From Pseudomonas oleovorans subsp. oleovorans (GTDB lineage: Bacteria > Pseudomonadota > Gammaproteobacteria > Pseudomonadales > Pseudomonadaceae), in the NCBI RefSeq assembly GCF_002197815.1, contig NZ_NIUB01000001.1:124001-188000 (forward strand): DNA of 64,000 nucleotides, written 5' to 3'. Of this stretch, positions 9,480 to 17,756 are shown in pieces (position 1 is the stretch's first letter; each line of letters starts with the position of its first letter). The notes below the pieces were generated by a model. It ran no database searches and was not told the DNA's origin. It saw only the letters and a program-made list of their open reading frames with translations. Position numbers and translations under genes: made by a program.

Positions 9480-10385
9480 ATGAAACTCGGCATGATCGGT
9501 TTGGGGCGCATGGGCGCCAACATGGCGCAGCGTCTGCTGCGAGGCGGCCACCAGGTAGTGGGGCTGGACCCCAAGCCCGAGGCGCGCAGCGCGCTGGAGC
9601 AGCAAGGCGGCGAGAGCGCCGAATCGCTGCAGTCACTGGTGGCCAAGCTGCCAACTCCTCGGCTGCTGTGGCTGATGGTGCCGGCCGGTGACGTGACTGA
9701 CAGCACTCTGACCAACCTGCTGCCACTGCTGGGCGCCGGCGACACCCTGATCGATGGCGGCAACGCCAATTACCGCGACACCCTGCGTCGCGCCGAGACG
9801 GCGGCCGAGCAGGGCATCGATTACCTCGACTGCGGCACCAGCGGCGGCATCTGGGGATTGGCCGAGGGCTACAGCCTGATGGTCGGCGGCGCGCAGGCGA
9901 CGGTCGTACGCCTGCGACCGATCTTCGAAACGCTGGCGCCGAGCAAGGAGCGGGGCTGGGGACGGGTCGGGCCGGTGGGTGCCGGACATTTCTGCAAGAT
10001 GGTGCATAACGGCATCGAATACGGCTTGATGCAGGCCTATGCCGAGGGTTTCTCCATCCTGCGGCATAAAGAGGCATTTGATTTCGATCTCGTGCAGGTT
10101 GCCGACATCTGGCGCGAGGGCAGCGTGGTGCGTTCCTGGCTGCTGGACCTGTGCAGCGATGCGCTGCAGAAGAATCCGCAGATGACCGGCATCGCGCCTT
10201 ACGTGGCTGATTCCGGCGAAGGCCGCTGGACCGTGGCGGAAGCCATCGAGCTGAATGTGCCGGCACCGGTGATCACCCTGGCGTTGCTGCAACGGCTGCG
10301 CTCGCGGGACGCCGAATCCTATGCCGACCGGCTGCTGGCGGCGTTGCGCAATGAGTTCGGCGGGCATGCGATCAAAAAAGAGTGA
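9480..10385 (+). CDS. gnd: 6-phosphogluconate dehydrogenase, decarboxylating (short NAD-type)
   Basis: The product converts 6-phosphogluconate to ribulose 5-phosphate and CO2. It is the short 301-aa GndA/YqeC class rather than the 470-aa E. coli type. The N-terminal Rossmann motif is GLGRMGANMAQ; the second beta strand ends in LDPK, an acidic residue that in this family favours NAD+ over NADP+. The catalytic lysine/asparagine motif is GHFCKMVHNGIEYG, and GTSGGIWG is the substrate loop. The start is the ATG at 9480. It faces tkt convergently. P. aeruginosa-like pseudomonads generally lack this enzyme, so its presence beside pgi, pgm and tkt fits an acquired sugar-phosphate cluster. Confidence 0.9.
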   Translation: MKLGMIGLGRMGANMAQRLLRGGHQVVGLDPKPEARSALEQQGGESAESLQSLVAKLPTPRLLWLMVPAGDVTDSTLTNLLPLLGAGDTLIDGGNANYRDTLRRAETAAEQGIDYLDCGTSGGIWGLAEGYSLMVGGAQATVVRLRPIFETLAPSKERGWGRVGPVGAGHFCKMVHNGIEYGLMQAYAEGFSILRHKEAFDFDLVQVADIWREGSVVRSWLLDLCSDALQKNPQMTGIAPYVADSGEGRWTVAEAIELNVPAPVITLALLQRLRSRDAESYADRLLAALRNEFGGHAIKKE

Positions 10386-10426
10386 GGGGCGGCCGCCGAC
10401 GGCTGGGAACCTGTGCAGATGTCACC

Positions 10427-12475
10427 CTAGGGCCCCAGCAGCCTTTTCGCCCGCGCACAGACGTTATCCACGGTGAACCCATACTCCCGTTGCAGCACGG
10501 GCCCGGGCGCGGAGGCGCCGAAGCGTTCGACACCGAGCATGGCGCCCTGGGAGCCGGTGTAGCGCTCCCAGCCCTGGGACACGCCGAGTTCCACTGCCAG
10601 GCGCGCCTCCACCGTGGGCGGCAGCACCGCGTCGCGCTCGACCTGGGGTAGGGCCTCGAACAGCTCCCAGCTGGGCATCGACACGCAGCGCACGGCGATT
10701 CCTTCAGCCTGCAAACGCTCGGCGGCCTCGAGGATAAGCGCGACTTCCGAGCCGCTGGCGATCAGGATCAACCGGGGATTGCCCCCCGCTGGCTCGCTCA
10801 GTACATAGGCGCCGTGGCGCACGCCTTCGGCGCTGGCATAGCGGCTGCGGTCCAGGGTGGGCAGTTCCTGGCGGCTGAGGATCAGCGCCACCGGGCGGTC
10901 GCGGGTCTCCAGGGCGATGCGCCAGGCCACGGCGGTTTCGTTGGCATCGGCGGGGCGGATCACCGTGAGGTTGGGCACCGCCCGCAGGTTGGCCAGTTGC
11001 TCCACCGGCTGGTGAGTCGGGCCGTCCTCGCCGAGGGCCAGGCTGTCGTGGGTGAATACCTGTATCACCTGCACGCCCATCAGCGCCGCCAGGCGCAGCG
11101 GGGGGCACATGTAGTCGGAAAAGATCAGGAAAGTGGCGCCGAACGGAATGAACCCGCCATGGGCGGCCAGACCGTTGCCGATAGCCCCCATGGCGTGTTC
11201 GCGCACGCCGAAATGCAGGTTGCGCCCGGCATGGCTCCAGCCGCCACCGCTGGAGCCCTGTTCGTCCTGGTCTTGGGTGAGCGCTGAATTGAAATCGCCC
11301 TGGCCCTTCAAGACGGTTTTGGTGGAGGGGTTGAGGTCTGCCGAGCCGCCGAACAGTGCCGGCAAGCGAGGGGCGATGGCGTTCATGAGCCGGCCGCTGG
11401 CCTCGCGGCTGGCCAGGCCCTTGGCGTCGGCGGGAAACACCGGGATGTCCGCATCCCAGCCGGACGGCAATTCACCGTCGAGGCGCTGTTCCAGTTCTTC
11501 GGCCAGTTCCGGGAAAGCCTGGCGATAGTTGACCAGGCGCTGGTTCCAGGCCGCCTCGTCATCGGCGCCGCGTTGTCCGGCCAGGTGAAACTGCGCCTGC
11601 ACCTCGGGCGGGATGAGGAACTCCGGGTCCAGCGGCCAGCCGAGTTGCTGCTTGGTCTGGCGCACATTGTCCGCTCCCAGCGGCGAGCCGTGAGCCTTAT
11701 AGGAGTCCTGCAACGGCGAGCCAAAGCCGATATGGCTGCGCACCAGGATCAGCGAGGGGCGGGTGTCCTGCCCATGGGCCGCGTGCAAGGCGGCGTCGAG
11801 GGCATGCAGATCGTTACCGTCCTCCACCACCTGGGTATGCCAGCCGTAGGCGGCGAAGCGCGCGGCGCGATCCTCGGAAAAACAGATGTCGGTGCCGGCG
11901 GCCAGGGTGACTTCGTTGTCGTCGTACAGGCAGCACAGCTTGCCCAGACGCAGATGGCCGGCCAGCGAGGCGGCCTCGCTGGCCACACCTTCCATCAGGT
12001 CGCCGTCGCTGACCAGGGCATAGGTGCGGTGATCGATCAGGCTATGGCCGGGGCGGTTGTAGCGCGCCGCCAGGTGCGCCTCGCCGATGGCCATGCCCAC
12101 CGCGTTGGCCAGGCCCTGGCCGAGCGGCCCGGTGGTGGTTTCCACCCCGGGCGTGTGGCCGCGCTCGGGATGTCCGGGCGCCTTGCTACCCCACTGACGA
12201 AAGCGCTTGAGTTCGTCCAGCGGCAGGTCGTAACCGGTCAGGTGCAGCAGGCTGTAGAGCAGCGCCGAGCCATGCCCGGCGGAGAGCACGAAACGGTCGC
12301 GCCCCGGCCACTGCGGGTTGGCGGGGTTGAACCTGAGCCAGCGCATCCACAGCACATAGGCCATGGGCGCGGCGCCCAGCGGCAGGCCGGGGTGGCCGCT
12401 GTTGGCGTGTTGCACCATGTCCACCGAGAGAAACCGTAGGGTATTGATGCAGCGTTGATCGAGATCGGAAGCCAT
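10427..12475 (-). CDS. tkt: Transketolase
   Basis: This thiamine-diphosphate enzyme moves two-carbon units between ketose and aldose phosphates in the pentose phosphate pathway. It is 682 aa, slightly longer than the usual 660-665, and complete: HANSGHPG at the N terminus, [15 protein letters not shown], the ThDP motif [14 protein letters not shown], and [17 protein letters not shown] in the pyrimidine domain. GGAG precedes the ATG by 8 bp. It is the last gene of the run pgi-pgm-tkt, 5 bp after pgm. It is probably a second transketolase beside the housekeeping copy, because it sits in an accessory segment; that is an inference. Confidence 0.95.
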   Translation of the reverse strand: MASDLDQRCINTLRFLSVDMVQHANSGHPGLPLGAAPMAYVLWMRWLRFNPANPQWPGRDRFVLSAGHGSALLYSLLHLTGYDLPLDELKRFRQWGSKAPGHPERGHTPGVETTTGPLGQGLANAVGMAIGEAHLAARYNRPGHSLIDHRTYALVSDGDLMEGVASEAASLAGHLRLGKLCCLYDDNEVTLAAGTDICFSEDRAARFAAYGWHTQVVEDGNDLHALDAALHAAHGQDTRPSLILVRSHIGFGSPLQDSYKAHGSPLGADNVRQTKQQLGWPLDPEFLIPPEVQAQFHLAGQRGADDEAAWNQRLVNYRQAFPELAEELEQRLDGELPSGWDADIPVFPADAKGLASREASGRLMNAIAPRLPALFGGSADLNPSTKTVLKGQGDFNSALTQDQDEQGSSGGGWSHAGRNLHFGVREHAMGAIGNGLAAHGGFIPFGATFLIFSDYMCPPLRLAALMGVQVIQVFTHDSLALGEDGPTHQPVEQLANLRAVPNLTVIRPADANETAVAWRIALETRDRPVALILSRQELPTLDRSRYASAEGVRHGAYVLSEPAGGNPRLILIASGSEVALILEAAERLQAEGIAVRCVSMPSWELFEALPQVERDAVLPPTVEARLAVELGVSQGWERYTGSQGAMLGVERFGASAPGPVLQREYGFTVDNVCARAKRLLGP

Positions 12476-12480
12476 GGCGG

Positions 12481-14130
12481 TTACTCCGCAGGTGAATGGA
12501 GCGCGGTATCGACGATCTGGTGGGCCTCGCGCAGGATGGCCTGCAGATGGGACTGATCCTTGAAGCTTTCCGCATAGATCTTGTAGATCGCCTCGGTGCC
12601 GGAGGGGCGCGCGGCGAACCAGCCGCTGGCGGCGATCACCTTGATGCCGCCGATAGGTGCCTGATTGCCGGGCGCGTGGTCGAGTACGGCGAGAATCGGC
12701 TCGCCGGCCAGCTGGCTGATGGTCACTTGCGCGGGCGAGAGCCGGCTCAGGCGCGCCTTCTGCTCGGGCGTGGCAGCGGCGTCGAGGCGATCGTTCAGGG
12801 GTTCGCCGAGTTCCGCCTCCAGATCGCGATACAGCTCGCCGGGGTCGCGGCCGCAGCGGGCGGTCATTTCCGCCGCCAGCAGCGCGGGCACCAGGCCGTC
12901 CTTGTCGGTGGTCCAGACCGTGCCATCGCGGCGCAGGCAGGTGGCGCCGGCGCTTTCCTCGCCGGCAAAACCCAGGCTGCCATCATGCAGGCCGTTGACG
13001 AACCACTTGAACCCCACCGGCACTTCGTACAGCCGCCGGCCGAGGCGCTGCGCCACGCGGTCGATGAGTGCGCTGCTGACCAGGGTCTTGCCAATGGCGG
13101 CATCGGGGCGCCACTGGGGCCGATGCCGAAACAGATAGTCGATCAGCACCGCCAGGTAATGATTCGATGGCAGCAGCCCGCTGCTGCGGGTGACGATACC
13201 GTGGCGGTCGTGGTCGGTGTCACAGGCGAAGGCGACATCAAACCCATCCTTGAGGCCGATCAGCCGCTGCATGGCATAAGGCGAGGACGGGGCCATGCGG
13301 ATCTGTCCGTCCCAGTCCAGGGACATCATGGCGAAGGTCGGATCCACCGCTTCACTGACCACGTGCAGGTCGAGGCCGTAGCGTTCGGCCAGTGGCGCCC
13401 AGTAATGCACGCCGGCACCGCCGAGCGGGTCGACGCCCAGGTGCAGGCCGGCGGCGCGGATTACCGTGAAGTCCACCACCTGCTCCAGATCCTCGATATA
13501 GGCGTGCAGGAAATCGTGTTCCCGCGCGGCGTTGCGCGCCTGCGCGAGGGGCAAGCGGCGCACGCCGCGCAAGGCGTTTTCCAGCAGGGTGTTGGCGCGC
13601 GCCTCGATACGGTCGGTAATGGCTTTATCCGCCGGCCCGCCGTGGGGCGGGTTGTACTTGATGCCGCCATCGGCCGGCGGGTTGTGCGAGGGGGTGATGA
13701 CGATGCCATCGGCCAGCCCGGCGTGGCGACCCCGGTTGTAGGTGAGGATCGCGTGGGAAATGGTCGGCGTCGGGGTGAATTCGCCGTCTTTGGCGATCAG
13801 CGTGCTCACGCCGTTGCCGGCCAGCACTTCCAGGGTGCTTTCCAGGGCTGGTTGCGACAGCGCGTGGGTGTCGATGCCGAGGTACAGCGGGCCGTCGATG
13901 CCTTGAGCCTGACGGTAGTCGCAGATCGCCTGGGCGATAGCCAGCAGGTGCCATTCGTTGAAGCTGCGGGTCAGCGAGCTGCCGCGATGGCCGGAGGTGC
14001 CAAAGGCCACCCGTTGCGCGGGGATGTACGGGTCGGGTCGCCAGTCGGTATAGGCGGCCAGCAAGGCGGGCACATCGACCAGCGAGGAGGACGGGGCGGG
14101 TTGACCGGCCAGCGGGTTGATGCGGTTCAC
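12481..14130 (-). CDS. pgm: Phosphoglucomutase (alpha-D-glucose phosphate-specific)
   Basis: The product interconverts glucose 1-phosphate and glucose 6-phosphate. It is 549 aa, like E. coli Pgm. The phosphoserine loop is TPSHNP near residue 146, the metal-binding loop is DTDHDRHG, and the sugar loop is GEESAGA. The phosphate-binding RPSGTE lies near the C terminus. The start is GTG at 14130, overlapping the pgi stop as GTGA, so translation is coupled. The first 25 or so residues ([20 protein letters not shown]) are the usual N-terminal tail of this subclass. With pgi it would link glucose 1-phosphate (glycogen or trehalose turnover) to fructose 6-phosphate. Confidence 0.95.
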   Translation of the reverse strand: MNRINPLAGQPAPSSSLVDVPALLAAYTDWRPDPYIPAQRVAFGTSGHRGSSLTRSFNEWHLLAIAQAICDYRQAQGIDGPLYLGIDTHALSQPALESTLEVLAGNGVSTLIAKDGEFTPTPTISHAILTYNRGRHAGLADGIVITPSHNPPADGGIKYNPPHGGPADKAITDRIEARANTLLENALRGVRRLPLAQARNAAREHDFLHAYIEDLEQVVDFTVIRAAGLHLGVDPLGGAGVHYWAPLAERYGLDLHVVSEAVDPTFAMMSLDWDGQIRMAPSSPYAMQRLIGLKDGFDVAFACDTDHDRHGIVTRSSGLLPSNHYLAVLIDYLFRHRPQWRPDAAIGKTLVSSALIDRVAQRLGRRLYEVPVGFKWFVNGLHDGSLGFAGEESAGATCLRRDGTVWTTDKDGLVPALLAAEMTARCGRDPGELYRDLEAELGEPLNDRLDAAATPEQKARLSRLSPAQVTISQLAGEPILAVLDHAPGNQAPIGGIKVIAASGWFAARPSGTEAIYKIYAESFKDQSHLQAILREAHQIVDTALHSPAE

Positions 14131-15158
14131 GGGCGCACCCCCTTGTGCTGGCGGTAGCGGCGGATCAGCGTGTTGCTGGAACTGTCATGGCTCAACTCGC
14201 CCGGCTCAGGTTGGGCGATTTCCGTCGCGATCCGTTTGGCCAGGGCCTTGCCCAGCTCGACGCCCCATTGGTCGAAGGGATCGATCTGCCAGATCATGCC
14301 CTGTACGAACACGCTGTGTTCATACAGGGCCACCAGCGTACCCAGCGTGAAGGGGTCGAGGCGTTCGGCCAGCAGCGTGCTACTGGGACGGTTGCCTTCA
14401 CAGGCGCGGTGCGGCGCCAGCGTCGGCGACGCGCCCTGGGCGCGCCATTCTTCCTCGCGCTTGCCAAAGGCCAGCGCCTCGCCCTGGGCGATCAGGTTGG
14501 CGATCAGCAGGTCATGCTGGGTGCCCAGGGGGTTGAGAGACTGACAAAAGCCGATGAAATCGCAGGCGATCAGCCGGGTGCCCTGATGGATCAGCTGATA
14601 GAACGAATGCTGGCCGTTAGTGCCCGGCTCGCCCCAGTAGATCGGTGAGGTGTCGTAATCGACCCGCGCACCGCCCAGGGTTACGTGCTTGCCGTTGCTT
14701 TCCATGGTCAGCTGCTGCAGGTAGGCGGGAAAGCGTTTCAGGTACTGCTCATAGGGCAGCACGGCAACGGCGGTGATGCCGAGGAAATTGACATTCCAGA
14801 CCCCTAGCAGGCCCATCAATACCGGCAGGTTCTGCTCCAGCGAGGTATGGCGGAAATGCTCGTCCATGGCGTGCAGGCCGGCCAGCAGGGCGCGGAAGTG
14901 CTCGGCGCCGATGGCCAGCATGGTGGACAGGCCGATGGCCGAATCCATCGAGTAACGCCCGCCCACCCAGTCCCAGAAGACGAACATATGCTGCGGATCA
15001 ATGCCGAAGCGGGCGACTTCCTCGGGGTGACTGGAAACCGCCACGAAATGCTGGGCAACCGCCGCCTCATCGCCGAGCGCCTGCACGCACCAGGCTCGCG
15101 CGGCATGGGCGTTGGCCAGGGTTTCCTGGGTGGTGAAGGTTTTCGAGCAAACGATGAA
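14127..15158 (-). pseudogene. pgi: Glucose-6-phosphate isomerase, 5'-truncated by the insertion element
   Basis: Reading leftwards from the element boundary, the frame opens at [14 protein letters not shown], equivalent to about residue 205 of the 549-residue enzyme, and runs 343 codons to a normal stop. The C-terminal two thirds are intact, including [19 protein letters not shown] and the final [10 protein letters not shown] lysine segment. Everything before the F is replaced by the terminal repeat of the ISL3 element. An internal GTG at 15086 could give a 319-residue fragment, but without the first sugar-isomerase half it should be inactive. It overlaps pgm by 4 bp. The missing 5' part is not found on the other side of the element. 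Confidence 0.93.
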
Positions 15159-15172
15159 GGGTATTCGGGAAA
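15159..15172 (+). repeat. Left terminal inverted repeat of the ISL3 element
   Basis: GGGTATTCGGGAAA, identical to the reverse complement of 17743-17756. It directly abuts the truncated pgi frame. Confidence 0.9.
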
Positions 15173-15217
15173 GGTTGTTGATTGAGCCTCACCCGTAGGG
15201 GGCTACAAATCGTTTTT

Positions 15218-15240
15218 GCATACGGGAAATCTTGTTGACA
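15218..15240 (+). repeat. Subterminal repeat of the left end
   Basis: GCATACGGGAAATCTTGTTG resembles the terminal repeat followed by its inner extension (GTATTCGGGAAAGGTTGTTG) and runs into the TTGACA of the candidate promoter. It is likely a second transposase binding site, so transposase or another end-binding protein could affect this promoter. Confidence 0.5.
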
Positions 15241-15263
15241 CACCGCCTTGGTCGGGATACCTT
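15235..15263 (+). promoter_or_regulatory. Candidate sigma70 promoter of the element
   Basis: TTGACA at 15235-15240 is followed after exactly 17 bp by TACCTT at 15258-15263. The -35 is perfect and the -10 is weak (3 of 6). It points into the C4-like leader and the antirepressor/transposase genes. Confidence 0.5.
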
Positions 15264-15291
15264 CCTCCCGTCGCTGTAAGTCCAGCGGCCT

Positions 15292-15305
15292 GGGATTGGC
15301 GTCCC
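15292..15305 (+). other. Hairpin 1 with TTGGCG loop
   Basis: GGGA (15292-15295) and TCCC (15302-15305) close a six-base loop TTGGCG. The same loop occurs in a second hairpin at 15452-15469, and CGCCAA at 15428-15433 is its exact complement. Confidence 0.5.
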
Positions 15306-15323
15306 GGATTCAGAGGCGGACAC

Positions 15324-15349
15324 AACCGCCGTTTTCGAGCGGTTTTTTT
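15324..15349 (+). terminator. Terminator-like hairpin in the element leader
   Basis: AACCGC (15324-15329) and GCGGTT (15339-15344) are followed by a run of T to 15349. It could end a short leader transcript from the promoter at 15235 before the antirepressor gene, so it is a candidate attenuation point. Confidence 0.65.
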
Positions 15350-15452
15350 GTGCCCGCGGCATGGCTGCACCCGTTATGGGCGGGCCGTGCGTGGGGGTCG
15401 AAAGACCCGCCGGCCCTCTGACCGGTACGCCAACCCGCACGGTTCCGCTCAC
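15350..15452 (+). ncRNA. C4-like antisense RNA upstream of the antirepressor-like gene
   Basis: The RNA would fold as an outer stem CCGTGCG/CGCACGG (15385-15391 with 15436-15442) enclosing GGGTC-GAAA-GACCC (15395-15408) and CCGG/CCGG (15410-15413 with 15422-15425), leaving ACGCCAA single-stranded at 15427-15433. This layout, the GCCGG...CTGACCGGTACGCCAACC string and the place just before an ant-like gene are those of C4 RNA, which in phages P1 and P7 silences the antirepressor by pairing with its translation start region. Here ACGCCAA can pair with TTGGCGT at 15458-15464. The assignment is by recollection of the motif; a covariance search would settle it. Confidence 0.6.
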
Positions 15453-15469
15453 CCAAATTGGCGTTTGGG
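15452..15469 (+). other. Hairpin 2 with TTGGCG loop (probable C4 target)
   Basis: CCCAAA (15452-15457) and TTTGGG (15464-15469) close the loop TTGGCG, identical to hairpin 1. It lies 33 bp before the antirepressor-like start codon, where a C4-type RNA would act on translation initiation. Confidence 0.5.
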
Positions 15470-15501
15470 CGCGGAGGTCAAGCCTTCAGAGGGAAACTGC
15501 C

Positions 15502-16365
15502 ATGCAATCGCTCACCTTCAACAACACCCAATTCGACATCGTTGATCGCAACGGCAATCCGTGGGTAAGGGCAAACCAGATCGGTTTGGCCTTGGAGTAC
15601 AAGAACCCAGAGCTGTCGATTGCCAAGCTCTACCGCAGCAACGCCGAAGAGTTCAGCGACAAGATGACCGCCCTGATCGAGATGCCCACCAAAGGCGGCG
15701 TCCAGCAGGTTCGCATCTTCTCCCTGCGCGGCGCGCATCTGCTGGCTATGTTCGCCCGTACCAAGGTTGCCAAAGAGTTCCGTCACTGGGTGCTCGATGT
15801 CCTGGAAGGTGTGGCTGAGGTTCCTTCCCCCGCCAAAGAGAAGCGCGCCCCCAAGGCCCTGCCCAACGGCCGCTCCATCGACCAGCAGGACGCCATCAAG
15901 GCGCTGGTGAAAGCCCGCGTCGAGGCGCTGCCGAAGGAGAAGCAGGCCAAGGCCGCAGTGACCTGCTGGAGCGCCCTCAAGTCCAAGTTCGGCTGCTCGT
16001 ACAAGAAGATCGAGTCCGACCAGTTCGCAGAGGCTGTCGGCCTGGTGGCGCGCATCGAGCTGGAGGGCGAGTGGCTGCCGAAGGCGAAAGAGGACGAGTT
16101 CGTGCTCGGCTTCTACGAAGCTCAGGAGGTCTGCCACCTGGTGCATCACGCCATCTGGTGTGTCTACCGCTGGGACAGCGGTATCGCCGCCGGCGTGAAG
16201 GCGATGAACTACCCCGTCTGGCTCAGCGCCTTCGAGCACTTCCAGGAGGCGAGCCGCTCCGCGCGCAGGATCGAGCGCCTGATGCCGGAGTTGATTGGCT
16301 ACTTCCGCCAGAAGAATGGCGGCCTGCTCCCGGAGCAGTGCGCAGCAAAAGGAATCGTCGCATGA
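15502..16365 (+). CDS. BRO-N/ORF6C phage antirepressor-like protein
   Basis: This 287-aa protein has a BRO-N DNA-binding domain (about residues 1-110, with GNPWVRANQIGLALEY and FSLRGAHLLAMFART) and an ORF6C-like domain (about residues 125-200, with KARVEALPKEKQAKAA and WSALKSKFGCSYKKI). Both are typical of phage antirepressors. I start it at ATG 15502, just after GAGGGAAACTGCC, because the BRO-N domain begins there; an open frame reaching back to 15361 would run through the structured leader. The stop overlaps the transposase start as ATGA. It is probably a regulator of the element or of resident prophages; it is not a known part of the ISL3 transposition machinery. Confidence 0.87.
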   Translation: MQSLTFNNTQFDIVDRNGNPWVRANQIGLALEYKNPELSIAKLYRSNAEEFSDKMTALIEMPTKGGVQQVRIFSLRGAHLLAMFARTKVAKEFRHWVLDVLEGVAEVPSPAKEKRAPKALPNGRSIDQQDAIKALVKARVEALPKEKQAKAAVTCWSALKSKFGCSYKKIESDQFAEAVGLVARIELEGEWLPKAKEDEFVLGFYEAQEVCHLVHHAIWCVYRWDSGIAAGVKAMNYPVWLSAFEHFQEASRSARRIERLMPELIGYFRQKNGGLLPEQCAAKGIVA

Positions 16366-17678
16366 CTCCCCCAAACAGCCTACTGCACCCCTTGAAGGCC
16401 CAAGTCCTGGGCTTTCAAGAGGATGAGCACGACTACCACTTCCAGGTGGAGTACCCAGACCCCGACGCCTGCCACACCTGCGGTACGGTCGGCCAGCTGG
16501 TGCGCTTCGGCAAGAAGCAGGTGAAGTTCCGCGACGTGCCGATGCACGGCAAGCGCGTGTCGCTGTGGGTGATCCGGCGCCGGTTCCAGTGCAAGTCATG
16601 CAACAGCACGTTCACACCGCCCATCTACGAGATGGCGGAGGATCACCGGATGACCCGGCGATGCTACGACTACATCATCAAGCGCTCGCTGAGCGGCACC
16701 AACGCCAAGGTTGCCCAGGACATCGGGTTCGATGAGTCGGTAGTGCGGGCTGTGATCAAGTCGCACTGCGACATGAAGGCCATCGGCTACAGGCCAACCC
16801 TACCGCGCGTTCTCGGCATCGACGAGCTGTACCTGAACCGGCAGTTCCGCTGTGTGCTGACCGACATCGAGCGGGGCACCATCCTCGACATTCTGGAGTC
16901 GCGGCAGTATCCGGTGCTTTACAACTACCTGGCCAACATGCAAGGCCGGGAGAACGTCCAGATCGTCTGCCAGGACATGTGGAAGCCCTACCGCGACGTG
17001 GCCTCGCAGTTGTTCCCCAAGGCCGCCATCGTGGTGGATCGGTTCCACATCCAGCGCATGGCCAACGAGGCGATGGAGACGCTGCGCAAGGGGCTCAAGA
17101 AGGAGCTGACCCAGCACCAGCGCCGACAGCTCAAGGGCGACCGGAAGATGATGCTGATGCGGCGCCGTGACCTGAACCCGATGCAGGAGCTGATCATCCA
17201 TACCTGGTTGGATCAGTTCCCCGAGCTGGGCATGGCCTACAAGCTCAAGGAGGCGTTCTTCGACATCTGGGAGGCCACAACCGAGGCTGAGGCAAGGGCG
17301 CGCTACCAGGAGTGGCTGAACGCGATTCCAGAGGGGCACAAGTCCCACTGGAAGCCGCTGATTACCTCGATGACGAACTGGGAGCGGGAGATCTTCTCGT
17401 ACTTCGGCCCAGCCCAGCGCAACACCAACGCCTTCACCGAGTCGATCAACCGGCAGATGCGCGACCTGAACAGGGACGCCAGGGGCATGTCGTTCGAGAT
17501 GTTCCGGGCCAAGACGCTGTTCAGCCTGGAGCACAAGGTGAGCATGCCCAAGCCGAAGCGGGAGTCACCTTTCGTTGGCTACGCACGCCCCATGGAGCGG
17601 GTCATGTACAGCATCCCGATCTACGACCACGGCGTTTCCATCGAGGCCGTTCTCAAGGCCATCCAGGGCGCCCAGTAG
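16362..17678 (+). CDS. tnpA: ISL3-family transposase
   Basis: This DDE transposase of 438 aa opens with the zf-ISL3 zinc finger (CHTCG near residue 34 and CKSCN near residue 76) and a helix-turn-helix stretch around residues 100-140. Catalytic acidic residues are the D of VLGIDELY, the D of VVDRFHIQRMANEA and the E of NAFTESINRQMRDLNR. The start chosen, ATG 16362, overlaps the antirepressor stop by 4 bp; a longer open frame upstream is just the shadow of that gene. The coupling means transposase synthesis should follow translation of the antirepressor. No frameshift or stop is present, so the protein looks functional. Confidence 0.95.
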   Translation: MTPPNSLLHPLKAQVLGFQEDEHDYHFQVEYPDPDACHTCGTVGQLVRFGKKQVKFRDVPMHGKRVSLWVIRRRFQCKSCNSTFTPPIYEMAEDHRMTRRCYDYIIKRSLSGTNAKVAQDIGFDESVVRAVIKSHCDMKAIGYRPTLPRVLGIDELYLNRQFRCVLTDIERGTILDILESRQYPVLYNYLANMQGRENVQIVCQDMWKPYRDVASQLFPKAAIVVDRFHIQRMANEAMETLRKGLKKELTQHQRRQLKGDRKMMLMRRRDLNPMQELIIHTWLDQFPELGMAYKLKEAFFDIWEATTEAEARARYQEWLNAIPEGHKSHWKPLITSMTNWEREIFSYFGPAQRNTNAFTESINRQMRDLNRDARGMSFEMFRAKTLFSLEHKVSMPKPKRESPFVGYARPMERVMYSIPIYDHGVSIEAVLKAIQGAQ

Positions 17679-17713
17679 GGCGTCCATCAACACGACCACC
17701 CATTTCAGCTAGC

Positions 17714-17756
17714 GGTGTTCGGGAAGTCCTCTAACAACAGGATTTCCCGAATACCC
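17714..17756 (-). repeat. Right terminal inverted repeat with opposed subterminal copy
   Basis: The terminal 14 bp (17743-17756) mirror the left end. Just inside, GTGTTCGGGAAGTCC (from 17715) is an imperfect inverted copy, so the right end is itself a palindrome of about 40 bp that can form a hairpin. It may also terminate transcription leaving the element. Confidence 0.75.

Larger units (their letters stand above)
15159..17756. mobile_element. ISL3-family insertion element with antirepressor-like passenger gene
   Basis: The element is 2598 bp between perfect 14-bp inverted repeats, GGGTATTCGGGAAA at 15159-15172 and its complement at 17743-17756; homology continues imperfectly for another 15 bp or so. 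Contents from left: terminal and subterminal repeats, a promoter-like site, a terminator, a C4-like antisense RNA leader, a BRO-N/ORF6C gene and the ISL3 transposase. The 8 bp outside the two ends (ACGATGAA and CATTAACC) do not match, so there is no target duplication, and the flanks are remnants of two unrelated genes. It therefore marks a deletion or recombination junction rather than a simple insertion. Confidence 0.88.

Noticed and set aside
12496-14157. Long open frame opposite pgm
   Set aside because: It is a shadow of the conserved pgm gene with no ribosome binding site or domain.
15361-15501. N-terminal extension of the antirepressor-like protein to 15361
   Set aside because: The extension runs through the structured leader, has no ribosome binding site, and precedes the natural start of the BRO-N domain.
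15159-17756. Interpretation of the antirepressor gene as a prophage remnant
   Set aside because: No phage structural, integrase or lysis genes are nearby, and the gene lies between the IS terminal repeats and is coupled to the transposase.
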